64,000 nucleotides of DNA from Microvelia longipes (taxonomy: Eukaryota; Arthropoda; Insecta; Hemiptera; Veliidae). Positions 1-10,926 of the stretch are shown piece by piece. Below the pieces are notes generated by a model. It made no database searches and was not told the DNA's origin. It saw nothing but the letters and a program-made list of their open reading frames with translations. Each line of letters starts with the position of its first letter. Position 1 is the stretch's first letter. The stretch spans positions 39,855,089 to 39,919,088 of the forward strand of contig JACMZG010001908.1 in NCBI GenBank assembly GCA_018340805.1. The letters are read 5' to 3'. The translations under genes were made by a program, and so were the position numbers.

Positions 1-650
1 ATATAGGCAATATAGGAAATATGACTAAATAAGTTTATATATCCTACTTTTTTGGGCAATGTTCATAATGCCCTTCCTAGGTTTCGGTAATTTGTTCTGA
101 ATTCAATTTTATCATTATTTTATAGATTTTAATTACATTTGTAAACATGTTTTCAATCAGTCTAAAACATTTGCCATATATATTTTTAAATAGTAAAATA
201 GTTTTTAATTATCAAAAAGAGTCCAATTATTTTATTGGTAAAAAATTAATACTATTCGAACATCAATTCATCTTAATTTGTTTATTTCTATAAAAATAAT
301 TGTGTACAGTTTATTGTATCCTTTATTATTTTGATTGCATTATTTCTTATAATAAAAATACTCTGCATATTAGGTTTATTTACTTTCAAATAGTTGTGTA
401 GTCAGTATTAAAATAAGTATTGTCTAAAAAAAATTTTAGTATTACATCATTTTTGATGTGAAAATAACATATAATGACTTTTAATAATACTTAACATGTT
501 TTTTAAAGCTACATATCCCTTATTATTGTATACTCATTGATTAATTCATTATTGAGAAAGGCAGGAAAACTAATTTACGCCTATTAAAAGCAGAAACCTA
601 AACATATTTCTGAGGAGCACAAAAACTGAAGGATTTTAAATGCTCAACAT

Positions 651-708
651 CAGGGGCGGACTGGCCACTGAGGGCGAGTACGGCAGCCCACTTTAGGCCC
701 CCCAGCCA
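651..708 (+). repeat. GC-rich repeat scrap (GGGGCGGACTGGCC type)
   Basis: A GC-rich block in very AT-rich surroundings, beginning CAGGGGCGGACTGGCCACTG and followed by a purine-rich run. The opening resembles widespread animal repeat termini of the GGGGCGGACTGGCC type. That comparison is from general recollection and the superfamily is not resolved. Confidence 0.35.
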
Positions 709-1794
709 ATAATAAATTCAAAGAAAAAAAGAAAAATTTTAAAAATAATAACAAATGGATATTTTTAACCTTATAATATATAAATGTATTTAATTATGTA
801 ATATATTCATAACACCAGAGTCAAAGATGCTCAATACTTTAATATAGGGCTAAAGAGCTATTAAGACAAATGTTTTTAAAGACTTTAAAATATTCTAAAT
901 CTAGGTCTTAAGGTCCCTATTTATTTTACCTGGACTTTTGAGAACGGGATGAAAGGGAAATTAAAAAATGAATTATTGTGGCTAAGTTTTATTTTGTGAC
1001 GTTATGATTTTTTTTTAAAAATAAAAACATCAGATTATTTACGCAATTATAAACAACGTCTCAGAAATAATTACGCAATTATAAATAACGTCGGAATAAT
1101 TGGATTGTCTTGTTTTAAGGTGTTGAACAGTCATAATCCTGCACTGAAGTCTATGCGGGAACTCATTCTTTCTCAGAACCAGAGAGTAGAGCTATCAGAG
1201 ATTTTGCTCTTAGATATAAAAATAAAATTAACCTTTACCTCACTCTTCACTCTTATGGAAAGGTAAGATCATAATGGTCAATCATTAAGAGTAGATTATG
1301 CTACTCTCCTTATTCAAAATCTCTTCATTCTTTATGATTGCCATTTTATTGTTGTAGATTTTTTTTATTAGCAAATGTGATTGATTGGCAAGTCCGAAGA
1401 CATGCTGCAGTATAAATTTAACGACTTGTATATTCTGAGGATGAGCGAAGCAAGTTTGAAGCATTTTTTCTGGTTTTTTAATTGGTTAGAATTATCAATT
1501 TTTTATATAATATTAATCTATTTTAAATAACTTTAATCTTAGATCATTTTTAGGAAGTATGTGGTTTATACCCTCATTTTCTACTTATTTTATAAGAAAA
1601 CATTTTTGAAATTATTCTTTTATTTTAAATAAAAATGTAGAAGTAGGGTGGGGTCATACGCTCACTCGCTTGGAAAGCGTAGCAAATCCAATGTGATGAG
1701 GAAAGTTCTGAGGTACCTCTTACCCAATTTTTTAAATTTATTTTTACTTTTCCTCATCTATATCATAGGTATATAGGAAAGTATTTTGTTTGAA

Positions 1795-1985
1795 AAAAAT
1801 TTGAAATCGGGATTTCACCTGAATTATTAGTTCCAGTTGTTTTTAAGTTTTCCTGAGTGGTTTCACAAAGCTCTGTCTGTAGGTGCGGTGTGTGTGTCTT
1901 TATCCTCGTAGCTCTCAGTGTATATGTTAGAGAGTTCAAATTTGTTACAAAAATCAATCTTTAAGTCTAATTGTGCTATCTATCA
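1795..1985 (+). repeat. Dispersed repeat R1, copy 1
   Basis: About 190 bp sharing an ordered set of blocks with 47146-47320 (plus) and 39790-39985 (minus): GGTTTCAC, a GT-rich patch, TCGTAGCTC, AGAGAGTT, ACAAAAATCA, and TTGTGCTA near the end. Copies are diverged and no terminal repeats or coding capacity were seen. Confidence 0.5.
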
Positions 1986-3197
1986 AATAATATTTTATGG
2001 CGTCATAAAACTGGGAATAATGACTCAACAAAAATTTTGAAATAAAACTAAGAAAAATGTTTTGTTGAATTTTAGATTTGGCATGCATGTAGTCATATAT
2101 AAAACTAACATATGTGCCAAGTTTCATCTAATTAATTAAATTTTTATCGAATAACTTGTATACATTTTTCAAAAGTTGTAAAAAATTTATAATAATCAAA
2201 TAAAGTATTTGCATTTTTCCAACAAAAAAATCTTTGTTCATAAAATGATTAAATGTGTTTAAAATATTAGTGTAAAAAATATTTAATTTTTAATAGTTCG
2301 AAATAAAGCATTTAAAGAAGAAAGAGGGGAAATGAAGAATGGGTAAAATGGAACGTTTAAAGGTTGGGTTAGACCATTTAAGGAACAGATGGGAATTTTG
2401 GTTAGAAATATTGTAAGGTCAACAGTTCCTTACAGTTCAACAGTTCAATAGAATGTAAAGAAGCTGAAACAAAACATTTGTTGATCCAGTAATACAAAAA
2501 GAAAACATTAATGTCTACAGCTGTCTATATCACCTTGTTGACAGTATGGAATATACTCTTATGAGTGTTGCTATACAGCGGTAATCATACCTCTAACGTC
2601 ACACAAGCAGTCAAGGCCGTTTACCCGCCAAAAGAACATATTTGAATAATTTTGTTTTTAATCATCAAATATATATTTTTTCATTCAAATATTTACAATG
2701 GTGTTTTTTATATGACGTAATTAAAAATTCAATAAAAAATTGTAAAATACTCTATTGTGTTGAATTTGTTCAGTGTATTACTTTAGGTAATAAATAACTA
2801 AATTTTGTAAATAATTATACTAAGTTTCATCCTTAATACTGGGAATATATTTATGGTTATGTTGGATCATATAATTAAGTAACATCGGTGACTGCTTGAG
2901 TAAAATTAAATATTATATTTGCAGGACAAGTAAAGCAAAGTCAAAGATGTGTTGCGGGATATTTGGCGAATTGCATTTTCTGAGTAGTAAGTACGTAGTG
3001 AGGAGGAGCTTTGCAAAACAAATGTTAGGCCAGGAAAAAGTTCTGAGGTACCCAGTACCTGATTTTATTTTGATTTCATTGATATTTATTCCAAAGATCT
3101 TGAAGTAAACCTTCATAAATTTTGATTTAATCTTGAATCAAATATGTCATTTTCCTTATGTGTAATTTTGTGTTTAAGTTTAATTTTTTTTTTTCAG

Positions 3198-3254
3198 TAT
3201 TTCTTAATATCCTTGGGATACAGTGAAAACCTACCCAGAGACTGGCAAGAATTA
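3198..3254 (+). CDS. Carboxypeptidase exon (first in window)
   Basis: 57 nt, phase 0 to phase 0. The acceptor is a T-run followed by CAG at 3195-3197, and the donor GTGAGT is at 3255. It encodes YFLISLGYSENLPRDWQEL, equivalent to the YPWGY-type segment directly after the His zinc ligand in M14A enzymes. An upstream exon ending in HSYGQ or similar is expected but is not found in 1-3197, so the preceding intron is probably longer than 3.1 kb. Confidence 0.75.
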
Positions 3255-6200
3255 GTGAGTTTCATATTTTTCTGATATTTATTTTTCTATGTATTCATAC
3301 ATAGAATATTTTTTTAATTTATTTGTATTTTTTAATATTTTTATTTTATATACTTTCGTTGTAGATGTCTAAAATTTTGAAAATGTTTAGAACAATTTCG
3401 ATTGAGAAATATTCTAATAACTATATACTTTCTGCTTTGATCTATAGTATAGCTCACAGTTATAATCAGTTGTGGGAAAATAGTTGACCTGACATAAAAT
3501 TGAGGGCGTGGTTTAACATCCAGAGCAGCATTAACATAAAATTATTTTAGCTTTAAGATAAAATATTAGATCAGCTTAAACCAGATTCCTAAAATTTAGT
3601 TGTACTCCTCTAAATAAATAAAATAAAGGTATATTTATAAATTAAATATTTACATAAAATATAATTATTTAATATAAAAATAATTATATTTCTCTAAAAC
3701 TGGTTTTCGTTTAATGATTAATTGTATATTTACATATAAACCTGTTCGCACTTTGATATTTTTTTACTTATCCTAAATTCTAGGTTAATTAATGAAGACT
3801 TCAGTCATTTAAAGTTTTTATTTACATAAACATTAATAACAGACATTAATTAACTTAGAATTTAATTTTTAACAGTCCAATAACTGTTTTGTTAATTAAC
3901 CTAAATTATATAATGTATAAATTAAATAATGTTTTAGGACTCGATGGCTAAAAAAGCAAAGATGGCATTAAGCAAAGTATATGGAACTAAATATACAGTT
4001 GGATCATCTGGTAGACTAATGGGTAAGTTTTTTGTTTCTTAAAACTAATATAAAATTATTGACCAAACAATTTAAACAAGATAATTTTATGAGTAGTGAC
4101 CAGATATGTATAAAAACAACAAGTTGAGCTTTCGGCTGGTATAATTTAGCCTGTTCAGAAGTAGTTTATTCAAACTGAATCAGATAACACATAAAAAAAT
4201 TTTTGTTTCTTTCAAGCTGCATGAAGTATAAAAAGAACATGATTATGGTCATAATACATTGAGAAACTAGCAACTGTTTTCCCATTCATAAAATTTATTG
4301 GTTTTTTTATTTTTTTGATCATTTTTTTTTTTTTTTTTGTTTTCTTTTTTTTCTTTCTTTTATCTTGTTTTTTTTTTTTTTTATTTTTTTTTTTCTGTCT
4401 TCTGATTTTTTTTTTTTTTTTTTCTTTTTGTTATTTTTATCTTTTTTCTTTTCGATTATGGTTTTATTTATTTTCTCGTTTTTTTCTATGTATTTTATTT
4501 TTTTTTTTATTTTTTTCAGCTTTTATGTTTTTTTGTTGTTTTTTTGTTTTTTTTTTTTGGTTTTTTTTTTTTTTCTCTTTTTTTCTCTATTTTTATCTAT
4601 TGTTTTTTGTTTAACATTATTGTTATTTGTTTATCTTTTTGTTGTTTTTGATTTTATTTGTTTTTGTTCTTTTTTTTTTGTTTTTTGTTTGTTCTTATTT
4701 TTTTTGTCTTCTTTGTTTTTATTATTTGTTTTTTTTTTTTTGTTTTCTTATTACTTTCTCTGTTGTTTTATTATTTTTTTTGTCTTTTGCATTGAAATCT
4801 TATTCATAAAAAGAGTTTTTTTATGGTACAAGGCAGAGGACTGTTCTTAAAGGCTCAAGTGGAATTATAAACTATAACTTGTGGGTTAAATTTGTACTTG
4901 TAAATATAGGATTTATTTAAAAAAATCTTTGGAACTGGAAAGCCATTATGAGATTTTGCCATTAAGTGGCAATTAAGTTTTGCCTTTTCTAGAGAAATTG
5001 TGGCTGTATTATTATTAGTATTATTATTATTACAAGGTCTAGTAATCTCCCAAGCGTAGAAGTATTATTATTTAAGACATCTAATTGATAAATTTATCTA
5101 GATCATAACCTAAACCTTTTAGATCATAGTAACACCTTTCATTATTAAATACGAATAATCAAATAAATAATGTAAATTTTCATTTATAAATTTATATAAT
5201 AGAATGTTTTAATAAAATTAACAAAACTCAAACAATGAGTGAAAAACAACAATTATTTTTTTTATATCCATAGCTCACTTTCAGAGAATGTTTTCACAGG
5301 ACCCTGCAAAAATATTTATTGAGATAGATTATTTCCTCTCTAGTTTTAATATCTCTATGCTTACATGCGACAGATTAAGTATAACTTTACTGAGCACTGT
5401 GGAATAGTCTACGATAGAAACAACACCTACTTCATCTTTCTTTATAAGCTTTAATTACTCTAAGCAGAGCTGGCTTTCAGCAATAATTCCATCTACAGTG
5501 CCTAAACAAGTAAAACCATTACTTAACGCACCTTAAGGTAATGAAATAAAACAATCTTAATTAACTAGATAAGAGATAATTATACAAAGGTTAAGACATT
5601 ATGAACAATAGAAAAAACCTGTGTGACAAGTGAGTGTAATAAACATGTGTAAGTAAATAAGTAACTAAATGAATAAATAAAGAAATATATAAACAAAATA
5701 AAAAGACATAAACTAAATAAACAAATCGATTAAAAAATATGATTATCTATAAATTAATAAATGAATGTAAGAGGAAGTTACTGGTAAGTTGTTGACTTTT
5801 CAGTGTTTGAAATCTGACTGATAGGGGTTTGATAGAAAAAGCTACAGCTTGAATGATAACAGAGCCCCTTCATTAGTCTTATCATTCAAATAGTCGTCAC
5901 CAGTGTGTTCCAGTACCCTTCTTATTTCAAAATTCACACATACGGGTGGAGAGCCCAAGGAATTTTTACACCCATTAGCACTAAGGCACATGTTAAGGAG
6001 AGTCATGAAGTATGTATTTTCTTCATTTTGAGAAAAAGGGCTTTACTCCTTGGAAAATTTTGAAACCAACCAGGAGGGCACTGGAACATAATGGTGATGA
6101 CTGTTTAAATGATTAAACTGATGGAGGGGGCTCTGTCTGATCCGCGTTGAAGTATTATAGCTGTGGTTGCTATAGATACTTATAAATAAGATTTATTAAT

Positions 6201-9200
6201 AATGTTTTGTTATGTTTTGTTCCTCAAAGATGTTATTCAAAAACTCCCGAAAGTTATTTATAGGGCTTAGTTATTAGCCACAAAGGCATCCCTCCAACAA
6301 AGGAGAGTCATTAAGTATGTTTTCTTCATTTTGAGAACAAGGTCTTTAGACTCAACTCCTTAGAGAATTGTGAAACTAGAAGTGATGACTGTTTAAATGA
6401 TTAGACTGACTGAGGGGGCTCTGTTATCTTCCAAGCTTTGGCTAGTTCCATGAAACCCCTATCAGTCAGATTTCAAACATTGAAAGACTCAACCACTTAC
6501 CAGTAGCTTCCTCTTATATTAATTTATACATATTCATATTTTTTAATTAATTTATTTTTATTTTATTTTGTTATTTTAAGTATTTATTTTTCATATAGTC
6601 CTCTATTTCTTAATTTATTTATCTGTTCATTCATTTAGTTTTTCATTTACTTACTTGCACATATGTTTTTACTTTTGTTTCAAATGTTTTGTTGTTTTAA
6701 CTTTTGTATAATTCTCCTTTTATCTAGTTAATTAAGATTGTTTTATTTCATTACATTAAGTTTTGTTAAGTCATGGTTTTATTTGTTTAGGCACTGTAGA
6801 TGGCATTATTGGCGAAAGCCAGATCTGCATAGATTAATTAAAGCTTTAATTAGTAATTAAAGACGAAGTTGGTGTTATTTCTATAGATTAAGCATATTTT
6901 AAATAATTAAAATATATTTTTTCTTAAAAACAATACGTTTAGCTGTATTGTTTAAAGAAAAGTTTTTTTGAGAATGCTCAGTATTTTTTTTCAAAAGTTT
7001 AATATTTTAAATTAAAGATCACATTATTAATAGGGTTATTCAGAGCCAGTGATTAGTATTAAAAAATAAATAAAATATAATTTCTATATCTTACCAAATT
7101 TAGCCTCTTCCTGATCATGAATGTAATTTTTGTAGGTGCTGCAACAGGGGGTAGTGACGACTGGATGAAGCTAGAAGGGGGAGCCAAGTATTCCTACACC
7201 ATAGAATTACCTGCTGGAGGGTATAGAGGATTTGATTTACCTGCTAAGAATATACTACCTGTTTGCACTGAAATGTTTGCAGCTATTACTACTTTTGCTA
7301 GGTATGGTTTTATTTAATAATACAATCATAGAGTCCCACAGGAAAGGATAAATGTATTTTTTTTTAAAAAAAAGTATATAAAAGCTGCTATACACAAGCA
7401 TGAGAATGGACATTCAAGTCGCTTTTTATAGCAAATCTAGAATCAGCTTTGGGCACTGACCTATGTTTTCCTAAATTACTTTGTTTGGCTCGGATGGGAA
7501 TACCGGTTTGCCTTTTTAAACTGCTACAGGAAGTCCTATTAGTTCTAATCAATACTAAATGATTTATTAAACGATTGGAAAATGTTGTTGTCCTTTATTT
7601 TCGTCTATGGTGTGTAATGAAATTCTGAATATACAGTTCTGAATATGGTTGTTTCTTTATCCCAGTAGGTTACCCCTTAATTGTCTATAAGTAGATTAAT
7701 TATGCAATGTACAAATCATTTGCAGGTTAACATAGGCTATTTAAATGATAAAATACAGTATTTATTTATTTTTATATTTAATTTAGACCAGGGGTTCCTA
7801 ACTCATACAAGCTTGTTGACCATTTTTTTACATAATTTTACAATATTACTACAAAAAATACAATTGTTACAATATTGGTTTCTTTTACCAATATAGGGTC
7901 ATTCCATCACCAACCAGGCAGAGGGCTGTCAGGTGACCAACTCCGATTTTCCTGAAATTTCCCCCTATAGGTAGGAAATGTTTCCCCAAGTAATTTTATT
8001 TTAAATTGATAAATGTTACTTTTAGGGGGGTTCAAAGTTTAAAAAATTGCAAAATTTGGAGCAAATTTGGTAAAAAGATATATTTACATTTTATGGTATA
8101 GGGCCTGTAATATTTGTGGTAAGAAGGTGATCTTGGTCTCATTGTAAAGGTAGAGAGTTCCTTTACAAATAAAATGCATCAACAATGTTATACCATATTC
8201 CTGGAGAGCACTGTTCTGACACAAAATAACCTAAAATTTTCTTCATTTTTGAAATTTTATATTTAAAAATTTAGCTATATAAATAAACGGTAGAAGTTTA
8301 AACTACTGCTCTTTTAAGAGTCTAACCCAAGTAGTTTATGCTCAATTTTTTTCAAATTTTTCTGATGCATTGTATAGCTTAGGGCGAGTGGAGAAAACTC
8401 GGTTTTTCGGAAAAATTCTTATTTTCGACCTCAATTTACTCCAAAACTCCACCCTCAATCTTCATGTAATTTGGCTGATTTTCAGTCTATACTGTCTAGT
8501 TTTAAGAACATAAAAAATATTTTTAAACATATTTGTGTGAAAGTCAAAAATAGTGCTCTTATGAGCCGAAATTACACCGTAATTTAATAATAAAACATGG
8601 CTATATTACCTCAATAGTGTAGAATTTTGGGGAAAAGGATTCTGAAAGATCTATTTTGATCTCTTGTTAAGAGAAGGCCAGGTAATTTGAATAAATCCAC
8701 AGAAATTCTTTGGTGTTCTATTATTTTTCAAAGAAATGGAAACACAAAGAGATGTAATAATCAATAATATATGTGAACTAAAAATATCTGAGAATACATT
8801 AAGAGGTGTCTACCAACTTTATTATCTACCAAGTCCTCAACATTTTTTCATTATACGTTTTTTAAGGCACTTCTTTAGTCTAGGTGACCCCTTAGTTTTT
8901 TTTGTGTTCATTTGCCTTTGTTATTTATTAATTAACACAATTAATATGTTGTGATTTGTGAATATTAAACAAAGAGGGGTAATCTAAAGTATCGTTTATA
9001 AAACTTCTTAAATTGTTCTGGAGACTCACAGTTGTAACCATTCCTAATGGCACTTGAATAGTTTAAGTAGGCTAAGTATACAATACATGTCTATATTGCT
9101 GGTGTTTTGTCATATCATCTTCGATGATATTATAGTGTTATCTTTATTTATTACAGCTACCCTTGATTAATGTGTTAGTAGTAAAGAGATGTAAAAATGA

Positions 9201-10737
9201 GTCGGCATAGAGTCAGTGTTCAGACTTCTGTCACTTATAGTTCCCCCAAATATCCGCATTGCAGTTCACCTGTCCTACCATTATAGAGATATATTATTGG
9301 AGGGGAGCCTATATCAATACATTGACAGGCCTAAATTACCATTTTGGGGCTATGTGTAACCACCTTCAAGAGTGAATTAAGGTTATTATGAATCAATTGT
9401 TTTCGGCTCCCCGCACATTTTATGTGTTTTGATTTGTATTTTAAACCTTATAATAAATAATTAGTGTATTTTTGTTCTGTTTATTTGATTATATTGATAG
9501 TTGAAGGTGGTCAGGTTACTTGTTTGATGTTTCAAAATTCAACCAATAGTAATATATCTCTATGCCTGCCACCCTTCTAATTTTCACCAGCTATAACAAC
9601 CTGGTCAAACGGCTTTCCTTTATACAAAAGAGAAAATGTTGAAAATATTATCAATAGCGCTTTTTGTTGACTGTTGCTTAGCAACGGATAGAAATCAACA
9701 AAGTGGGATGTAAAAAAAAGTGGCGCTGACTTGTGGCATAGTAGTTGAACTAGACTCCCCTTGATTGAAAGCTGGTCCATCTCAATATTGTTAAAACTAT
9801 ATTGGTCAATATTGTAAAACTATATTGGTCAATATTGTTAAAACTATATTGGTCAATATTGTTAAAAGTATATTGGCCAATATTGTTAAAACTAGAAGTA
9901 TTCTGTGTAAAATAGTTTTTGTTTGAATTACTCAATACTTTTATATATTTGTATATTAATTTTATGTGGATTTTATATTTCTTTGTTAATTATTTCCATT
10001 GTATTACTTGTCTCTAGGAGCTGTTCAAATGTTAAATAAATAAATAAATCTCACCCATAGGGAAAAGGGTGGGAGTCGAAACACTGTCTCACCCCTCATT
10101 TTTACATTACTCTGGTTAATTAGTAGGCTAAAAATTTATTACAATAGTTAATTGTTGAGGTAGTAAACCAGTATGTATTTTGTAGACAGAAATTGTCTTC
10201 AAAATAGTCTAACATAATCACACTGTTAAATAAACTACAGTGATAAATTTTGTATAAACTTACCCTATTATGTTCAGTAGACTGTACATAAATGTATTAA
10301 AGTTGTCAAGAAAGATTAATAAATTCTGATTTATAGCCAATTTGAAGGAGTATTACTTGGGAAAAATTCTGCTGAAAACTTATTAGTAATTCACACTAAT
10401 GTTTTAATAAACTGGCTGTGTTGTTAACTATTAAACTAATTAAAAAAAATTAATTCAATTTAAAGACAGGATTTAATATATTCTTTGGTTTATTCTATTA
10501 TTTTCTATCTTTGTGATCGTGCAAGTTGTATTTATTTACAAAATGTTCATTCTTGCTTTTAGGGAAATTCGTAAAGAAGACTGCAATCTGAATGATCGCT
10601 GTTCTCCCTCGCAGCTCAGGAAACTCAGCTCTAACCCCATCACATTTAACCAAAATAATCTCCCCGGGAAAAGAAAAGATCAAAATTTTTTTATTAGAAT
10701 GAGGCGACAAGACCAGAGGAGATTAGCCAACTATTAA
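3198..10737 (+). CDS. M14 zinc carboxypeptidase (A/B type), 3' part, 4 exons
   Basis: Spliced gene with exons 3198-3254, 3938-4022, 7136-7301 and 10563-10737. The joined frame is 483 nt, giving 160 residues and a TAA stop. M14A enzymes are zinc exopeptidases that remove C-terminal residues and are usually secreted or digestive. In order the fragment shows a segment matching the strand and helix after the zinc-ligand motif HSYGQ (YFLISLGYSENLPRDWQEL), the helix ending KVYGTKYTVGSS, the block GGSDDW, the strand KYSYTIELP carrying the catalytic Glu (Glu270 in bovine numbering), and GFDLPAKNILP. The zinc-binding exons (HxxE and the later His) and any signal or propeptide lie before position 1, or were not recognised in 1-3197. 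After the usual family end there is a further 50-60 residue basic tail from the last exon. The gene converges on the minus-strand DDR gene. Family assignment is secure; substrate class and exact organism are not. Confidence 0.85.
3442..3528 (+). mobile_element. Truncated copy of MITE family M2
   Basis: Begins CTATAGTATAGCTCACAGTT and contains GAGGGCGTGGTTTAACATCC, both shared with the complete copies at 17672-17850 and 42898-43077. The distal terminal repeat is missing. It lies in the first carboxypeptidase intron of the window. Confidence 0.6.
3938..4022 (+). CDS. Carboxypeptidase exon (helix before substrate pocket)
   Basis: 85 nt, starting phase 0 and ending with one base of a split Gly codon. 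The acceptor is TTTTAG at 3932-3937 and the donor GTAAGT starts at 4023. It encodes DSMAKKAKMALSKVYGTKY followed by TVGSSGRLMG. This corresponds to the helix and SxYGTxYxxG segment that precede the GGSxDW block in pancreatic-type carboxypeptidases. Confidence 0.85.
4300..4800 (+). repeat. T-rich low-complexity tract
   Basis: About 500 bp of mostly T on the plus strand with scattered C, G and A, in the 3.1 kb carboxypeptidase intron. The long open frames it creates are almost all Phe and Leu and are composition artefacts. It is too irregular to be a processed-transcript poly(T) tail and may be a degraded homopolymer or sequencing-prone tract. Confidence 0.8.
5405..6885. mobile_element. Foldback element FB1, about 1.5 kb, in carboxypeptidase intron
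   Basis: The arms 5405-5900 and 6405-6885 are reverse complements with mismatches along almost their full length. Examples are ACAACACCTACTTC against GAAGTTGGTGTT at the outer ends and CTGATAGGGGTTT against AAACCCCTATCAG inside. The centre holds a second inverted block (GGCACTGGAACA near 6077, matching 5905-5920). It also holds a direct duplication of about 65 bp (6000-6065 and 6305-6370, both with TTTTCTTCATTTTGAGAA). No coding capacity was seen. It fits a non-autonomous foldback transposon with internal rearrangement. Confidence 0.75.
7136..7301 (+). CDS. Carboxypeptidase exon with catalytic Glu
   Basis: 166 nt. The acceptor is TGTAG at 7131-7135 and the donor GTATGG starts at 7302. It completes the split Gly codon and ends with two bases of an Arg codon. 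It encodes the GGSDDW block, the strand KYSYTIELP whose Glu is the general base or acid of the family, then GFDLPAKNILP and the C-terminal helix EMFAAITTFAR. The residue two after Trp, normally the substrate-binding Tyr248 (DWxY), is Lys here (DWMK), with one extra residue before KYSY. Confidence 0.9.
7795..7845 (+). repeat. Repeat fragment with AGGGGTTCCTAAC start
   Basis: Shares AGGGGTTCCTAAC and then GCTTGT with a gap to GACCA with the sequence at 28334-28370. AGGGGTTCC-type starts are typical of hAT terminal repeats, so both may be remnants of one element. A matching right end was not found. Confidence 0.4.
9282..9564 (-). mobile_element. hAT-type MITE family M1, copy 1
   Basis: 283 bp, reverse orientation relative to the 48 kb copy. 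The termini are TATAGAGATAT on the left and ATATATCTCTATG on the right. It contains GAAGGTGGTCAGGTTAC and GGTTCCCGCACA-like blocks common to the family. Flanks CCTACCAT and CCTGCCAC agree at 6 of 8 positions, consistent with an old 8-bp target duplication. Confidence 0.8.
9782..9893. repeat. 24-bp minisatellite, about 4.6 copies
   Basis: Tandem copies of TCAATATTGTTAAAACTATA plus TTGG. One copy is one base shorter, and a late copy has substitutions (GGCCAATATT). Confidence 0.9.
10563..10737 (+). CDS. Carboxypeptidase terminal exon, basic tail
   Basis: 175 nt. The acceptor is CTTTTAG at 10556-10562 and the stop is TAA at 10735-10737. The first base completes the Arg codon left open at 7301, so the phase fits. 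It encodes about 58 residues rich in Arg, Lys, Asn and Gln with two Cys (KEDCNLNDRC), a dibasic GKRKD and RMRRQDQRR near the end. M14A domains normally stop soon after the helix in the previous exon, so this is an extension of unknown role. An alternative last exon for the catalytic form cannot be excluded. Confidence 0.65.
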
Positions 10738-10920
10738 ATCTTACTTTACTTTCAAGTCAATGGTTCAGAAATATAATCCATCACTCATGTAAGACTACCA
10801 GTGAAAATAGTAATAATTATCCAAACTTATTTATTACCATAAAACCTTGACTAGCACAGTCATCCCCCTTTAAAGAAGAGGTAGGGGTTTCTGAAGCATT
10901 TATTTATTTCAATATTTCTT

Positions 10921-10926
10921 AATAAA
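10921..10926 (+). terminator. Candidate polyadenylation signal of the carboxypeptidase gene
   Basis: AATAAA lies 183 nt after the stop codon, preceded by T-rich sequence. In DNA this AT-rich the hexamer also occurs often by chance, so support is positional only. Confidence 0.35.

Larger units (their letters stand above)
1..3197. other. AT-rich non-coding sequence, probably upstream carboxypeptidase intron
   Basis: No convincing exon was found. It holds a GC-richer repeat scrap at 651-708, a dispersed repeat copy at 1795-1985, and two degenerate copies of a repeat ending in the motif TTCTGAGGTACC (about 1645-1725 and 2985-3056). Short open frames here, such as 2896-3108, match no family and overlap these repeats. 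Confidence 0.6.
7302..10562. other. Last carboxypeptidase intron
   Basis: 3.26 kb intron. It holds the repeat fragment at 7795, a stretch at 7900-8720 of moderate GC that looks like an unclassified repeat but has no terminal repeats I could find, the M1 MITE at 9282-9564 and the minisatellite at 9782-9893. No exon-like sequence was recognised. Confidence 0.6.

Noticed and set aside
2896..3108. 70-codon open frame just upstream of the first carboxypeptidase exon
   Set aside because: It does not match the M14 segment expected before YFLISLGYSEN, and it contains the R2 repeat motif.
4315..4850. Open frames of 99 and 161 codons on plus
   Set aside because: They are almost entirely Phe, Leu, Ser and Cys from a T-rich tract. 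Composition artefact inside an intron.
7900..8720. Moderate-GC stretch in the last carboxypeptidase intron as a gene
   Set aside because: No long open frame and no splice-bounded exon. Probably an old repeat, but no ends could be defined.
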